Of a stretch of DNA of 15,635 nt, positions 6,505-14,208 are shown piece after piece. Below the pieces are notes generated by a model that worked only from the letters and a program-made list of their open reading frames with translations, ran no database searches and was not told the DNA's origin. Both the position numbers and the translations under genes were made by a program. Position 1 is the stretch's first letter; each line of letters starts with the position of its first letter. The DNA is from an uncultured Oscillospiraceae bacterium (lineage in GTDB: Bacteria; Bacillota; Clostridia; Oscillospirales; Ruminococcaceae), in contig CAJUMS010000065.1 of NCBI GenBank assembly GCA_910587465.1, positions 1 to 15,635 on the forward strand, written 5' to 3'.

Positions 6505-7200
6505 TTGGGAGACGGCGAACTTCACAAGGGGCACAGACAAAGAATGTTCAAAAAATTTGTCGAAAACGGCATTAACTGTTTTGAGGATCACGAACAGCTT
6601 GAAATGCTTCTTTTCTCGATCTATACTCGGTGCAATACCAATGAGATCAGCCACAGACTGATCTCGCGCTTCGGATCTGTTGAAAAGGTGTTCGAGGCGA
6701 GTATCGACGAGCTTAAGGCGGTCAAGGACGTTGGTGAAACTGCAGCAATAAGGATCAGCTTCTTCGGTGAATTTTTCAGGGTATTGACCACAAAAAAGCC
6801 GAAAAATATCTCACTCAACTCGTCAAAGAAAATCATTGAATATTGCTGCTCTCTTTACACTTTGCCAACATCAAGGGAGATAATCTACGCGCTTTATCTC
6901 GACAGCAAGCTCAACCTTATATCGCAATCCGAGGTAGGCAGAGGAAGCACTGATTTCGCTAACCTTGACGCGAGAACCGCCGTTCAGGGCGCGATCGCTG
7001 CTGACTGCGTAAATATGGTGCTTGTACACAATCACCCGTCAGGCAGCAGTCTTGTCTCAAACGCAGATATCAACACCACTCGCGAGTTTGCCGATCTTCT
7101 CCAAAAGATAAGACTTTCGCTCACCGACCACATTATTATTTGCGGAGATACGGGTCATTCGCTGCGCTCCATGGAGCTAATGAAAGATATTTGGAGCTGA
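6505..7200 (+). CDS. radC: RadC family protein (JAMM/MPN+ domain)
   Basis: This 231-residue protein has the two-part RadC layout. The N-terminal half holds a helix-hairpin-helix-like region (RFGSVEKVF...LKAVKDVGETAAIRI, about 55-84). The C-terminal half is a JAMM metalloprotease-like domain with Glu143, HNHPSGSS (His175, His177) and Asp188, a complete zinc-ligand set. Despite the old name, a DNA repair role for RadC is not established. The opening GHRQRMFKKF...FEDHEQLEMLLFS is the form I associate with clostridial paralogues rather than the canonical copy next to mreB. The start is TTG 6505, six bases after GAGGTGA (6492-6498). It stands alone between the tRNAs and uvrB, with no visible terminator behind it. 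Confidence 0.88.
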   Translation: MGDGELHKGHRQRMFKKFVENGINCFEDHEQLEMLLFSIYTRCNTNEISHRLISRFGSVEKVFEASIDELKAVKDVGETAAIRISFFGEFFRVLTTKKPKNISLNSSKKIIEYCCSLYTLPTSREIIYALYLDSKLNLISQSEVGRGSTDFANLDARTAVQGAIAADCVNMVLVHNHPSGSSLVSNADINTTREFADLLQKIRLSLTDHIIICGDTGHSLRSMELMKDIWS

Positions 7201-7215
7201 TTTTCAAATTCCCTA

Positions 7216-7244
7216 TTGACAAAGACTAAGTTCACGTGTATAAT
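7216..7244 (+). promoter_or_regulatory. Consensus promoter of the uvrB-uvrA operon
   Basis: TTGACA (7216-7221), a 17-base spacer and TATAAT (7239-7244) match the sigma-A consensus fully. The RNA leader would be about 35 bases. No LexA (GAAC-N4-GTTC type) site is present in 7201-7290; only a lone GTTC half-site occurs at 7230-7233. Confidence 0.9.
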
Positions 7245-7285
7245 ATACTTATGAATATGATTATAAAAAGGAGAGTTATTGTAAC

Positions 7286-9277
7286 GTGGACACGTCTAAA
7301 TCGTTAAAGAAGTTTGAGCTTCATTCCGAATACAAGCCTACGGGCGATCAGCCCGAGGCTATTTCCATGCTGTCCGAAGGGGTACTGCGCGGCGACAAGG
7401 AGCAGACTCTGCTCGGCGTTACGGGATCGGGCAAGACCTTCACAATGGCGAATATTATCGCAAATGTGAACAAGCCCACTCTCATACTCGCTCATAACAA
7501 GACGCTCGCAGCGCAGCTCTGCTCGGAGTTTCGTGAGTTTTTCCCGAATAACGCTGTGGAATTTTTTGTCAGTTATTACGATTACTACCAGCCCGAAGCC
7601 TATATTCCCTCCACCGACGCGTACATTGAAAAGGACAGCGCGATAAACGACGAGATAGACCGTCTGCGGCACTCGGCGACCGCCTCTCTTGCGGAGCGTC
7701 GCGACGTTATTATTGTATCGTCCGTATCTTGCATTTACTCGCTCGGAAGTCCCGACGATTACCGCTCTAATACGCTTTCGCTTCGTCAGGGGCAGGAGAT
7801 ATCGCGCGAAGAAGTTATACAAAAGCTCGTTGAGATGCAGTATGAAAGAAACGAGCTTAATTTCGTGCGTAATAAATTCCGCGTAAAGGGCGATACTCTG
7901 GAGATTTTCCCCGCAGGCAGCACCAACGAAACAGCAGTCCGCGTGGAGTTCTTCGGCGATGAGATAGACAGGCTCAGCGAATTCGAAGTTGTTACCGGCA
8001 ACACTCGCGCTACTATTCTGCACACCATGATTTTTCCCGCCTCGCATTACATTATCGGCAGGGAGAAAATGGAGGAGGCTTTAGAGGAGCTTGAAAACGA
8101 AATGGAAGAACGCGTTAAGTTCTTCAAGGACAATAACAAGCTCGTAGAGGCGCAGAGAATTGAACAGCGCACCCGCTACGATATGGAAATGCTGCGCGAA
8201 ATCGGCACCTGCAAAGGCGTTGAAAACTACTCGCGCGTATTGGCACGCAGGTCCCCGGGGAGCACTCCGATAACGCTTATAGACCACTTCCCCGAGGATT
8301 TTCTGCTTATGGTGGACGAGAGCCACGTAACCCTGCCGCAGGTTCGCGGAATGTACGGCGGCGACGTCGCGCGAAAGAAAAACCTCGTGGATTACGGGTT
8401 CAGACTGCCGTGCGCTTACGACAACAGACCGCTCAACTTTGACGAGTTCTACGGGAAAATACCGCAGGCGGTTTTCGTTTCGGCAACTCCGGGCGATTTT
8501 GAACGCGACCGCTCAACGCAGATCGTCGAACAGATAATACGTCCTACGGGACTGCTCGATCCGGAAATTATCGTCAAGCCCACCGAGGGACAGATTGAGG
8601 ACTTGATCTCCGAGATAAACATCCGCATTGAAAAGAAACAGCGCGTTCTTGTAACCACGCTCACCAAAAAAATGGCGGAGGACTTGACCGAGTACCTTGA
8701 CAAGGCGGGAATACAAGTCCGCTATATGCACCACGACATCGACACTATCGAGCGTATGGAGATAATACGCGATCTGCGCTCCGGAGAGTTCGACGTGCTG
8801 GTCGGGATAAATCTGCTCCGCGAGGGTCTGGATATCCCCGAGGTCTCGCTGGTGGCTATTCTCGACGCGGACAAGGAGGGCTTTCTGCGCTCGGAAACAT
8901 CGCTCGTTCAGACGATAGGACGCGCCGCGCGCAACTCCGAGGGTACGGTAATAATGTACGCGGACGAGGTCACGCGGTCAATGGAGCTGGCTATCACCGA
9001 AACTCAGCGCCGTCGCGAGATACAGAAACGCTACAATACCGAAAACGGGATTATCCCGAAAACCATTATCAAGGACGTTCGCGACGTTCTGGAGATCACC
9101 AAAAAGACCGACGACAGGAAACGCAATGGCAAGAAGTCAGACCTGCGCAAGCTCCCTCGCCGCGAACGCGAGAAGCTGATAGCGCAGTACACCGTCGAGA
9201 TGAAAAAGGCGGCAAAGCTCCTGGACTTTGAGCACGCGGCTTATCTGCGAGACAGGATAAAGGAGTTGCAGGAATAA
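7286..9277 (+). CDS. uvrB: Excinuclease ABC subunit B
   Basis: UvrB is the damage-verifying helicase-like subunit of bacterial nucleotide excision repair; UvrA loads it and it then recruits UvrC. The 663-residue product is full length. Visible elements are Walker A GVTGSGKT (44-51), the beta-hairpin region YYDYYQPEAYIP (97-108) that inserts between strands, the DESH helicase motif (344-347), motif VI-like QTIGRAARN, and a C-terminal UVR domain (YTVEMKKAAKLLDFEHAAYLRDRIKEL) that contacts UvrC. The start is GTG 7286, with AAAAGGAGAG ending ten bases upstream. It heads the operon and its TAA overlaps the next ATG by one base (TAATG). Confidence 0.99.
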   Translation: MDTSKSLKKFELHSEYKPTGDQPEAISMLSEGVLRGDKEQTLLGVTGSGKTFTMANIIANVNKPTLILAHNKTLAAQLCSEFREFFPNNAVEFFVSYYDYYQPEAYIPSTDAYIEKDSAINDEIDRLRHSATASLAERRDVIIVSSVSCIYSLGSPDDYRSNTLSLRQGQEISREEVIQKLVEMQYERNELNFVRNKFRVKGDTLEIFPAGSTNETAVRVEFFGDEIDRLSEFEVVTGNTRATILHTMIFPASHYIIGREKMEEALEELENEMEERVKFFKDNNKLVEAQRIEQRTRYDMEMLREIGTCKGVENYSRVLARRSPGSTPITLIDHFPEDFLLMVDESHVTLPQVRGMYGGDVARKKNLVDYGFRLPCAYDNRPLNFDEFYGKIPQAVFVSATPGDFERDRSTQIVEQIIRPTGLLDPEIIVKPTEGQIEDLISEINIRIEKKQRVLVTTLTKKMAEDLTEYLDKAGIQVRYMHHDIDTIERMEIIRDLRSGEFDVLVGINLLREGLDIPEVSLVAILDADKEGFLRSETSLVQTIGRAARNSEGTVIMYADEVTRSMELAITETQRRREIQKRYNTENGIIPKTIIKDVRDVLEITKKTDDRKRNGKKSDLRKLPRREREKLIAQYTVEMKKAAKLLDFEHAAYLRDRIKELQE

Positions 9278-9927
9278 TGTATATCTCAGACAATATAATC
9301 AGAAACAGGCTGAAAAATGTGTATTTTATCTGGGGCAGAGGAAAAACCACCGTTTCCAACAGACTGCGCGATAAATACAGCTTTTATGTTTACAGAACGG
9401 ATGACGGCAGAGATAGGCTCCGCAAGGCTGCTGATCCCCTCTATCAGCCGTATATGTGCTATGACTTTGAAAAGGAATACAACGTCAAGGACTTCTGGGC
9501 GCTGCCGCGCAAGGTTATCGACGAAAGAGAAAAGCACTTTCTTGCCGAAATGACACCTATGATCTTTATTGATCTTATGATTTTATCGGAAACGCATAAC
9601 GTAATAATATGTGAGGGCGATATTGACTACAAGGCGGTAATTCCCGTTGCGGCTCATACGGTTCATCTGTGCAACCGCGGAACTAAGTTTGACTTTTTCA
9701 ACCGCCCCGATCATGAGAGTCTTGATACAATAAAAGAACGAACCGATCTTTCCGAAACCGAAAAGGAAAGCATTATCCAAAACGCATACTCCTCCGTGGG
9801 CGGGAATGAAGGAATAATTCCCGAATGGGTCATTAAAAACGGCGTTAAGAATATTATGTGGGACGATAGTACAAGTATTGAACAGACCGTTTCTGAGGTC
9901 GAGGAATATTTTGAATTCCGGCTTTAA
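9277..9927 (+). CDS. Uncharacterised P-loop-like protein in the uvr operon
   Basis: I do not recognise a named function for this 216-residue protein. Near the N-terminus a hydrophobic strand runs into VYFIWGRGKTT (15-25), followed by a helix, which looks like a P-loop kinase start. Gly20, Gly22, Lys23 and Thr24 fit Walker A, but Phe17 replaces the usual first Gly. TDDGRDR (41-47) and a strand ending in ICEGDID (111-117) fit the substrate-side and Walker B-like parts of small nucleoside or shikimate-type kinases. RTDLSETEKES could be a lid. There is no signal peptide or membrane segment. ATG 9277 overlaps the uvrB stop by one base with AGGA just before, so translation is coupled. Sampled lines give 35-45% GC, well below uvrB. 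A small-molecule kinase is my best guess, weakly held. Confidence 0.75.
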   Translation: MYISDNIIRNRLKNVYFIWGRGKTTVSNRLRDKYSFYVYRTDDGRDRLRKAADPLYQPYMCYDFEKEYNVKDFWALPRKVIDEREKHFLAEMTPMIFIDLMILSETHNVIICEGDIDYKAVIPVAAHTVHLCNRGTKFDFFNRPDHESLDTIKERTDLSETEKESIIQNAYSSVGGNEGIIPEWVIKNGVKNIMWDDSTSIEQTVSEVEEYFEFRL

Positions 9928-9952
9928 CGTAATGTCCAAGGAGTGAAAAGTT

Positions 9953-9958
9953 GGAGGG
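9953..9958 (+). promoter_or_regulatory. Ribosome binding site deciding the DUF3795 start
   Basis: GGAGGG lies seven bases before ATG 9966. A second site, AAGGAG (9938-9943), lies seven bases before TTG 9951 in the same frame, so a form longer by five residues is possible. The ATG is preferred for its stronger codon and the family's usual short lead before the first cysteine. Confidence 0.6.
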
Positions 9959-9965
9959 TAAGATT

Positions 9966-10250
9966 ATGGCAGCGGATTTTTCAAAGATAACCCCCTGCGG
10001 CGGTGACTGCGAGCAATGCGGATTTTACCACGACGGCGGCTGCGCCGGATGCCGCGAAAACGGCGGAAAGTGCGTTAAGATGTGGGAAAACGGCTGCGCG
10101 ATATTCAAGTGCTGCGAGGAACACAACGCGTATTTCTGCGGCGCATGCTATGAATTTCCTTGCGGGTTTCTCAAGGACAAGCTAGCCGAATGGGATAAAG
10201 ACGGTATTGTCAAGCTCGAAAAGCTGGCATATGAATACCGAAACGGATAA
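9966..10250 (+). CDS. Cysteine-rich DUF3795 domain protein
   Basis: This 94-residue protein has 12 cysteines. The pattern begins ITPCGGDCEQCGFY (Cys11, 15, 18), continues with CAGC (26, 29), Cys36, Cys44 and Cys49-50, and closes with FCGACYEFPCGFL (Cys58, 61, 66), then a short helical tail. The opening CGxDCxxC and closing CGxCxxFPC are the DUF3795 signature. The spacing suggests zinc or iron-sulfur binding, but no function is established to my knowledge. It lies 38 bases after the P-loop gene and 27 before uvrA, inside the uvr operon. Whether it helps repair or merely shares the transcript cannot be judged from sequence. Confidence 0.85.
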   Translation: MAADFSKITPCGGDCEQCGFYHDGGCAGCRENGGKCVKMWENGCAIFKCCEEHNAYFCGACYEFPCGFLKDKLAEWDKDGIVKLEKLAYEYRNG

Positions 10251-10277
10251 ATGTACAAAAGAAACAGGAGAAAGAAA

Positions 10278-13100
10278 ATGGCTAACGATAAGATAATTAT
10301 AAAGGGCGCGAGGGAGCACAACCTCAACAGCATCGACGTGACGATACCGCGCGATAAGCTGGTCGTGTTGACGGGAGTTTCAGGGTCGGGGAAGTCCTCG
10401 CTAGCGTTCGACACGATATTCGCGGACGGTCAGCGGCGCTATATGGAGAGCCTTTCCTCATATGCGCGGCAGTTCCTCGGACAAATGGAAAAGCCCGACG
10501 TTGACAGCATTGAGGGGCTTTCCCCCGCGATCTCGATTGACCAGAAAACTACCTCTAAGAACCCGCGCTCCACGGTTGGCACGGTAACGGAGATTTACGA
10601 CTATCTGCGACTGATGTACGCGCGGATCGGCATCCCCCACTGCCCCATCTGCGGCCGCGAGATAAAGCAGCAGACTGTTGACGAGATCGTCGATCAGGTG
10701 CTCGCGCTGCCAGAAAAGACGAAGTTTCAGGTGCTCGCGCCCGTTGTCCGCGGACGCAAAGGCGAACACAAAAAGGAGTTTGAGGCGGCACGGAAGTCGG
10801 GATTTTCGCGCGTACGTGTTGATGGGATAACCTACGATCTGTCCGAGAAAATTTCGCTTGAAAAGAACATCAAGCACTCCATTGAAATAATCGTCGACCG
10901 TCTTGTTATCAAAGACGGGCTGAAAACGCGCCTTTCCGAGAGCATTGAAACGGCGGGAGCGCTTACCGGGGGACTTATCTACATTGATATAATAGACGGC
11001 GAGGAATTACATTTTTCGCAGAGCTACTCCTGCCCCGAGCACGGAGTTTCGGTGGACGACTTAACGCCGCGTATGTTCTCGTTCAATAATCCGTTCGGCG
11101 CTTGTCCCGAGTGTACCGGTCTCGGCAGCTATCGGCGAATTGATCCCGACCTTATTCTGCCGAATATGGATCTGTCGATAAAGAACGGAGGCATCAAGGC
11201 TTACGGGTGGACGTATAACGAGGGCACTATTGCGGCGATGTACTTCGACGCGCTTGCGGAGCGCAATGGTTTTTCCGTCGAGCAGCCGCTTTCGGAGCTT
11301 CCGAAAAAGGCAATAGACGAGATACTTTACGGCACCAAGGGCGAAAAGATACTTGTCAAACGATCGCGCAATCAAGGAGGAGGACAGTACTACACCGATT
11401 TTGAAGGCGTTGCCAATAATTTACAGCGCCGCTACAACGAATCCAACGCAGCGATGTATTCCCATGACGCGCTTGAAGACTTCATGAGCGACGCAATCTG
11501 CCCGAAGTGTCACGGCGAACGTCTTAACGATGTGTCTCTGGCGGTCACGGTCGGCGGACTGAACATCAGCGATTTCTGTAAGATGTCGGTGATTAACGCT
11601 CTGGAGTTTATCGAGAATTTGCAGCTCTCCGAGCGCGACAGAATGATCGCGGGACAGATACTCAAGGAAATCAAATCGCGGCTCGGATTTCTGCGAAGCG
11701 TGGGGTTGGAGTATCTTACGCTGTCGCGTTCGGCGGGAACGCTCTCGGGCGGCGAGAGCCAGCGCATTCGCTTGGCTACGCAGATCGGCAGCGCTCTTAC
11801 GGGCGTGCTGTATATTCTGGACGAGCCGTCAATCGGACTTCACCAACGCGACAACGACAAACTGATAGCCACGCTGAAAAACCTCCGCGACCTGGGCAAC
11901 ACGCTGATAGTCGTCGAGCACGATGAAGACACCATGCGCGCGGCAGACTGGATAGTCGATATCGGACCCAAGGCGGGAGTACACGGCGGAAACGTCGTGT
12001 ACAGCGGAAATGTGAATGGTATCCTTAAATGCAGTAAGTCGATTACGGGGCAGTATCTGAGCGGAAAGAAAAGTATTCCCATTCCCGAAAAGCGCCGCAC
12101 TCCCGATGACAGATGGCTGAGCGTTATCGGCGCGGAGGAGAACAACCTCAAAAAGGTGAACATCGACATTCCTATCGGCGTGTTTACCTGCGTTACGGGA
12201 GTTTCTGGCAGCGGAAAAAGCTCGCTCGTCAACGAGATAGTGTACAAGCACCTTTTCGGAAAGCTGAATAAGGGGCGCGTCCGCGCGGGTAAATTCAAGG
12301 ATATGAAGGGGCTGGAAAACCTCGACAAGGTAATTATGATCGACCAGTCGCCAATCGGCAGAACTCCGCGCTCCAATCCCGCAACGTACACGGGAGTGTT
12401 CACGGATATACGCGATCTGTTCGCGCAGACCAACGACGCTAAAACGCGCGGCTACGCGGCGGGGCGGTTTTCGTTCAACGTCAAGGGCGGTCGCTGCGAG
12501 GCATGCGAGGGCGATGGAATTCTAAAGATAGAAATGCACTTCCTGCCTGATATTTTCGTACCGTGCGAGGTCTGCAAGGGTCATCGCTACAACCGTGAAA
12601 CGCTTGAAGTAAAGTACAAGGGAAAGAACATCTATGACGTGCTTGAGATGACGGTATCCGAGGGCGTGGAATTCTTCACCAACATTCCCAGAATTTTCAA
12701 CAAGCTTAAAACCCTTGAGGAGGTCGGCTTGGGGTATATTAAGATCGGACAGTCCTCCACCACCCTTTCGGGCGGCGAGGCGCAGCGCATAAAGCTTGCG
12801 ACGGAGCTGTCCAAGCGCTCTACGGGAAAGACGATCTACATTCTCGATGAGCCTACGACGGGTCTTCACTCCGCGGACGTGAAAAAGCTGATCGACATAC
12901 TCCAGAGGCTTACCGACGCGGGCAATACCGTGCTTGTTATCGAGCATAATCTTGACGTTATTAAAACCGCCGACTACATTATCGATATGGGTCCCGAAGG
13001 CGGCGACAAGGGCGGAACGGTAATAGCGAAGGGTACTCCCGAACAGATAGCAAAGAATAAAAAATCTTATACTGGCGAATACTTGAAAAGAATGTTATAA
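10278..13100 (+). CDS. uvrA: Excinuclease ABC subunit A
   Basis: UvrA is the tandem ABC ATPase that finds bulky DNA lesions and loads UvrB. The first ATPase has Walker A GVSGSGKS (33-40) and signature LSGGESQRIRLA (from 489). The second has GVSGSGKS (641-648) and LSGGEAQRIKLA (from 830). Zinc-site cysteines are seen as CPIC (122, 125), CPKC (408, 411), and the intact second-half module CEAC (740, 743) with CEVC (763, 766). At the module near 252-279 the pattern is CPEH...CPEC, with His255 where many homologues have Cys. I chose ATG 10278 (940 residues), seven bases after AGGAG; an in-frame ATG at 10251 directly follows the DUF3795 stop but lacks a good site and adds a basic, unconserved stretch. 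Confidence 0.98.
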   Translation: MANDKIIIKGAREHNLNSIDVTIPRDKLVVLTGVSGSGKSSLAFDTIFADGQRRYMESLSSYARQFLGQMEKPDVDSIEGLSPAISIDQKTTSKNPRSTVGTVTEIYDYLRLMYARIGIPHCPICGREIKQQTVDEIVDQVLALPEKTKFQVLAPVVRGRKGEHKKEFEAARKSGFSRVRVDGITYDLSEKISLEKNIKHSIEIIVDRLVIKDGLKTRLSESIETAGALTGGLIYIDIIDGEELHFSQSYSCPEHGVSVDDLTPRMFSFNNPFGACPECTGLGSYRRIDPDLILPNMDLSIKNGGIKAYGWTYNEGTIAAMYFDALAERNGFSVEQPLSELPKKAIDEILYGTKGEKILVKRSRNQGGGQYYTDFEGVANNLQRRYNESNAAMYSHDALEDFMSDAICPKCHGERLNDVSLAVTVGGLNISDFCKMSVINALEFIENLQLSERDRMIAGQILKEIKSRLGFLRSVGLEYLTLSRSAGTLSGGESQRIRLATQIGSALTGVLYILDEPSIGLHQRDNDKLIATLKNLRDLGNTLIVVEHDEDTMRAADWIVDIGPKAGVHGGNVVYSGNVNGILKCSKSITGQYLSGKKSIPIPEKRRTPDDRWLSVIGAEENNLKKVNIDIPIGVFTCVTGVSGSGKSSLVNEIVYKHLFGKLNKGRVRAGKFKDMKGLENLDKVIMIDQSPIGRTPRSNPATYTGVFTDIRDLFAQTNDAKTRGYAAGRFSFNVKGGRCEACEGDGILKIEMHFLPDIFVPCEVCKGHRYNRETLEVKYKGKNIYDVLEMTVSEGVEFFTNIPRIFNKLKTLEEVGLGYIKIGQSSTTLSGGEAQRIKLATELSKRSTGKTIYILDEPTTGLHSADVKKLIDILQRLTDAGNTVLVIEHNLDVIKTADYIIDMGPEGGDKGGTVIAKGTPEQIAKNKKSYTGEYLKRML

Positions 13101-13105
13101 AAAGG

Positions 13106-13134
13106 TTGACAAAAACCGAAATTTATGGTAAAAT
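13106..13134 (+). promoter_or_regulatory. Promoter of mscL
   Basis: TTGACA (13106-13111), a 17-base spacer and TAAAAT (13129-13134) form a near-consensus sigma-A promoter starting five bases after the uvrA stop. No terminator separates it from uvrA, so mscL may also receive read-through from the repair operon. Confidence 0.85.
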
Positions 13135-13172
13135 CTGTATTGTAACATTTTTTGAGAAAGGAAGATTTTTTA

Positions 13173-13691
13173 ATGTCAGACGAAAAGAAACCTCAGACCG
13201 AGAAAAAGCCGGGTGCTTTCGGAAAAATACTTAAGGAGTTCCAGACCTTTATTTCCAGAGGAAACGTTTTGGATATGGCTGTCGGCGTTATCATAGGCGG
13301 CGCGTTTACGGCTATCGTCAACTCGCTTGTTAACGATATCCTTATGCCGTTTATCGGTTTGATAATGGCGGGTATCAACCTTAAGGCGCTCTCCGTGACC
13401 TTACCGTGGAATATCGGCGACAATCCGCCCGTAACGATTTTATTCGGCAGCTTTTTTCAGTCTATCATCACTTTCCTGCTGACCGCTATCTGCGTATTCG
13501 CTATCGTCAAGGTAATGAACGTGATCAAGGATAAGACGAACAAAAAGAAAAAAGAGGAGTCTCCCGCGGCTCCGCCGGCGCCCGATCCCCAGATCGTGCT
13601 GCTCACCGAGATACGCGACCTGCTGAAAACTCAGTCTACTTACTACGAGACCGACGAAAATGCCGAGCCTGCCGAGGAAACTGAAGAATAA
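13173..13691 (+). CDS. mscL: Large-conductance mechanosensitive channel
   Basis: MscL is a homopentameric membrane channel that opens under high membrane tension and releases solutes during hypo-osmotic shock. The 172-residue product keeps the core FISRGNVLDMAVGVIIGGAFTAIVNSLVNDILMP, where TM1 lies at about 31-58, and TM2 at about 91-113 (FGSFFQSIITFLLTAICVFAIVKV). After a lysine-rich turn comes a Pro/Ala linker (SPAAPPAPDP) and a helix IVLLTEIRDLL that fits the cytoplasmic bundle, then an acidic tail. It is longer than the usual 130-150 residues, through an N-terminal extension of about 15 and the acidic tail. The start is ATG 13173, with AAAGGAAG eight bases upstream; an earlier in-frame TTG at 13152 has no such site. 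Confidence 0.97.
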   Translation: MSDEKKPQTEKKPGAFGKILKEFQTFISRGNVLDMAVGVIIGGAFTAIVNSLVNDILMPFIGLIMAGINLKALSVTLPWNIGDNPPVTILFGSFFQSIITFLLTAICVFAIVKVMNVIKDKTNKKKKEESPAAPPAPDPQIVLLTEIRDLLKTQSTYYETDENAEPAEETEE

Positions 13692-13698
13692 TTATGCT

Positions 13699-13730
13699 CT
13701 GCCCGCCGTTATCAGTCGGGCAGTTCTTTA
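13699..13730 (+). terminator. Intrinsic terminator after mscL
   Basis: CTGCCCG (13699-13705) pairs perfectly with CGGGCAG (13717-13723) around an 11-base loop, followed by TTCTTTATT. It starts seven bases after the mscL stop. The T-rich tail runs into the ribosome binding site of the next gene, so partial read-through probably feeds the GNAT gene. Confidence 0.7.
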
Positions 13731-13742
13731 TTGGAGGTACTT

Positions 13743-14171
13743 ATGATACGTGAAATAAACAGCGGCGACTATCGGCAGCTTATGGAGCTGTATCTTCATC
13801 TGCATGAAACGGATATCCCCGACTACGAAACAGCGGCGGAGACATGGGAGTATATACTCGCGGAGAAGAATTATCATATTATCGTCGCGGAAAAGGACGG
13901 GAAAATCGTTTCCTCCTGCACCGTCGTTATCGTGCCGAATTTAACACGCGGTCCGCGCCCGTATGCGCGTGTTGAGAACGTCGTTACTCACGCCGACTAC
14001 CGAGGAAAAGGACTGGCTACCGCGTGCCTTGACCGAGCGAGAGAGACAGCCGTCGCGGCGGGGTGCTACAATATCGCGCTGCTTACGGGTTCTAAGCTGG
14101 AAAGCACACTCAAATTCTACGAGAACGCGGGATATAAACAAGAGAAAACGGGATTTATTCAATGGCTGTGA
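13743..14171 (+). CDS. GNAT family N-acetyltransferase
   Basis: This 142-residue single-domain protein fits the GNAT fold: IREINSGDYRQLMELY at the N-terminus, strands around YHIIVAEKDGKIVSSCTVVIV, and the acetyl-CoA-binding segment ENVVTHADYRGKGLATACL. The last part, NIALLTGSKLESTLKFYENAGY, is the usual C-terminal motif. The acceptor is unknown. The start is ATG 13743, five bases after GGAGG (13733-13737); a TTG at 13731 in the same frame overlaps that site and is unlikely. No promoter of its own is visible. It is convergent with aspS. Confidence 0.92.
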   Translation: MIREINSGDYRQLMELYLHLHETDIPDYETAAETWEYILAEKNYHIIVAEKDGKIVSSCTVVIVPNLTRGPRPYARVENVVTHADYRGKGLATACLDRARETAVAAGCYNIALLTGSKLESTLKFYENAGYKQEKTGFIQWL

Positions 14172-14174
14172 ATA

Positions 14175-14208
14175 CAAAAAAGGGCAAGCCGAAACTTGCC
14201 CTTTATTA
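14175..14208. terminator. Bidirectional terminator between the GNAT gene and aspS
   Basis: AGGGCAAG (14181-14188) pairs perfectly with CTTGCCCT (14195-14202) around a six-base loop. On the plus strand TTATTATT follows; on the minus strand the six A at 14175-14180 read as six T. It fits a shared terminator for the convergent genes ending at 14171 and 14209. Confidence 0.88.

Noticed and set aside
7237..7247. GTATA-A-TATAC inverted repeat over the uvrB -10 box as an operator
   Set aside because: Arms of only five AT-rich bases around TATAAT arise easily by chance.
7251..7307. Short reading frame of 18 codons (ATG 7251) overlapping the uvrB start
   Set aside because: No ribosome binding site, composition of a leader, and it contains the uvrB ribosome binding site; likely chance.
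7304..8047. 247-codon minus-strand frame opposite uvrB
   Set aside because: No recognisable domain or ribosome binding site; it mirrors conserved uvrB codons.
10251..10277. ATG 10251 as the uvrA start
   Set aside because: It adds nine basic residues not typical of UvrA and lacks a well-placed ribosome binding site, unlike ATG 10278.
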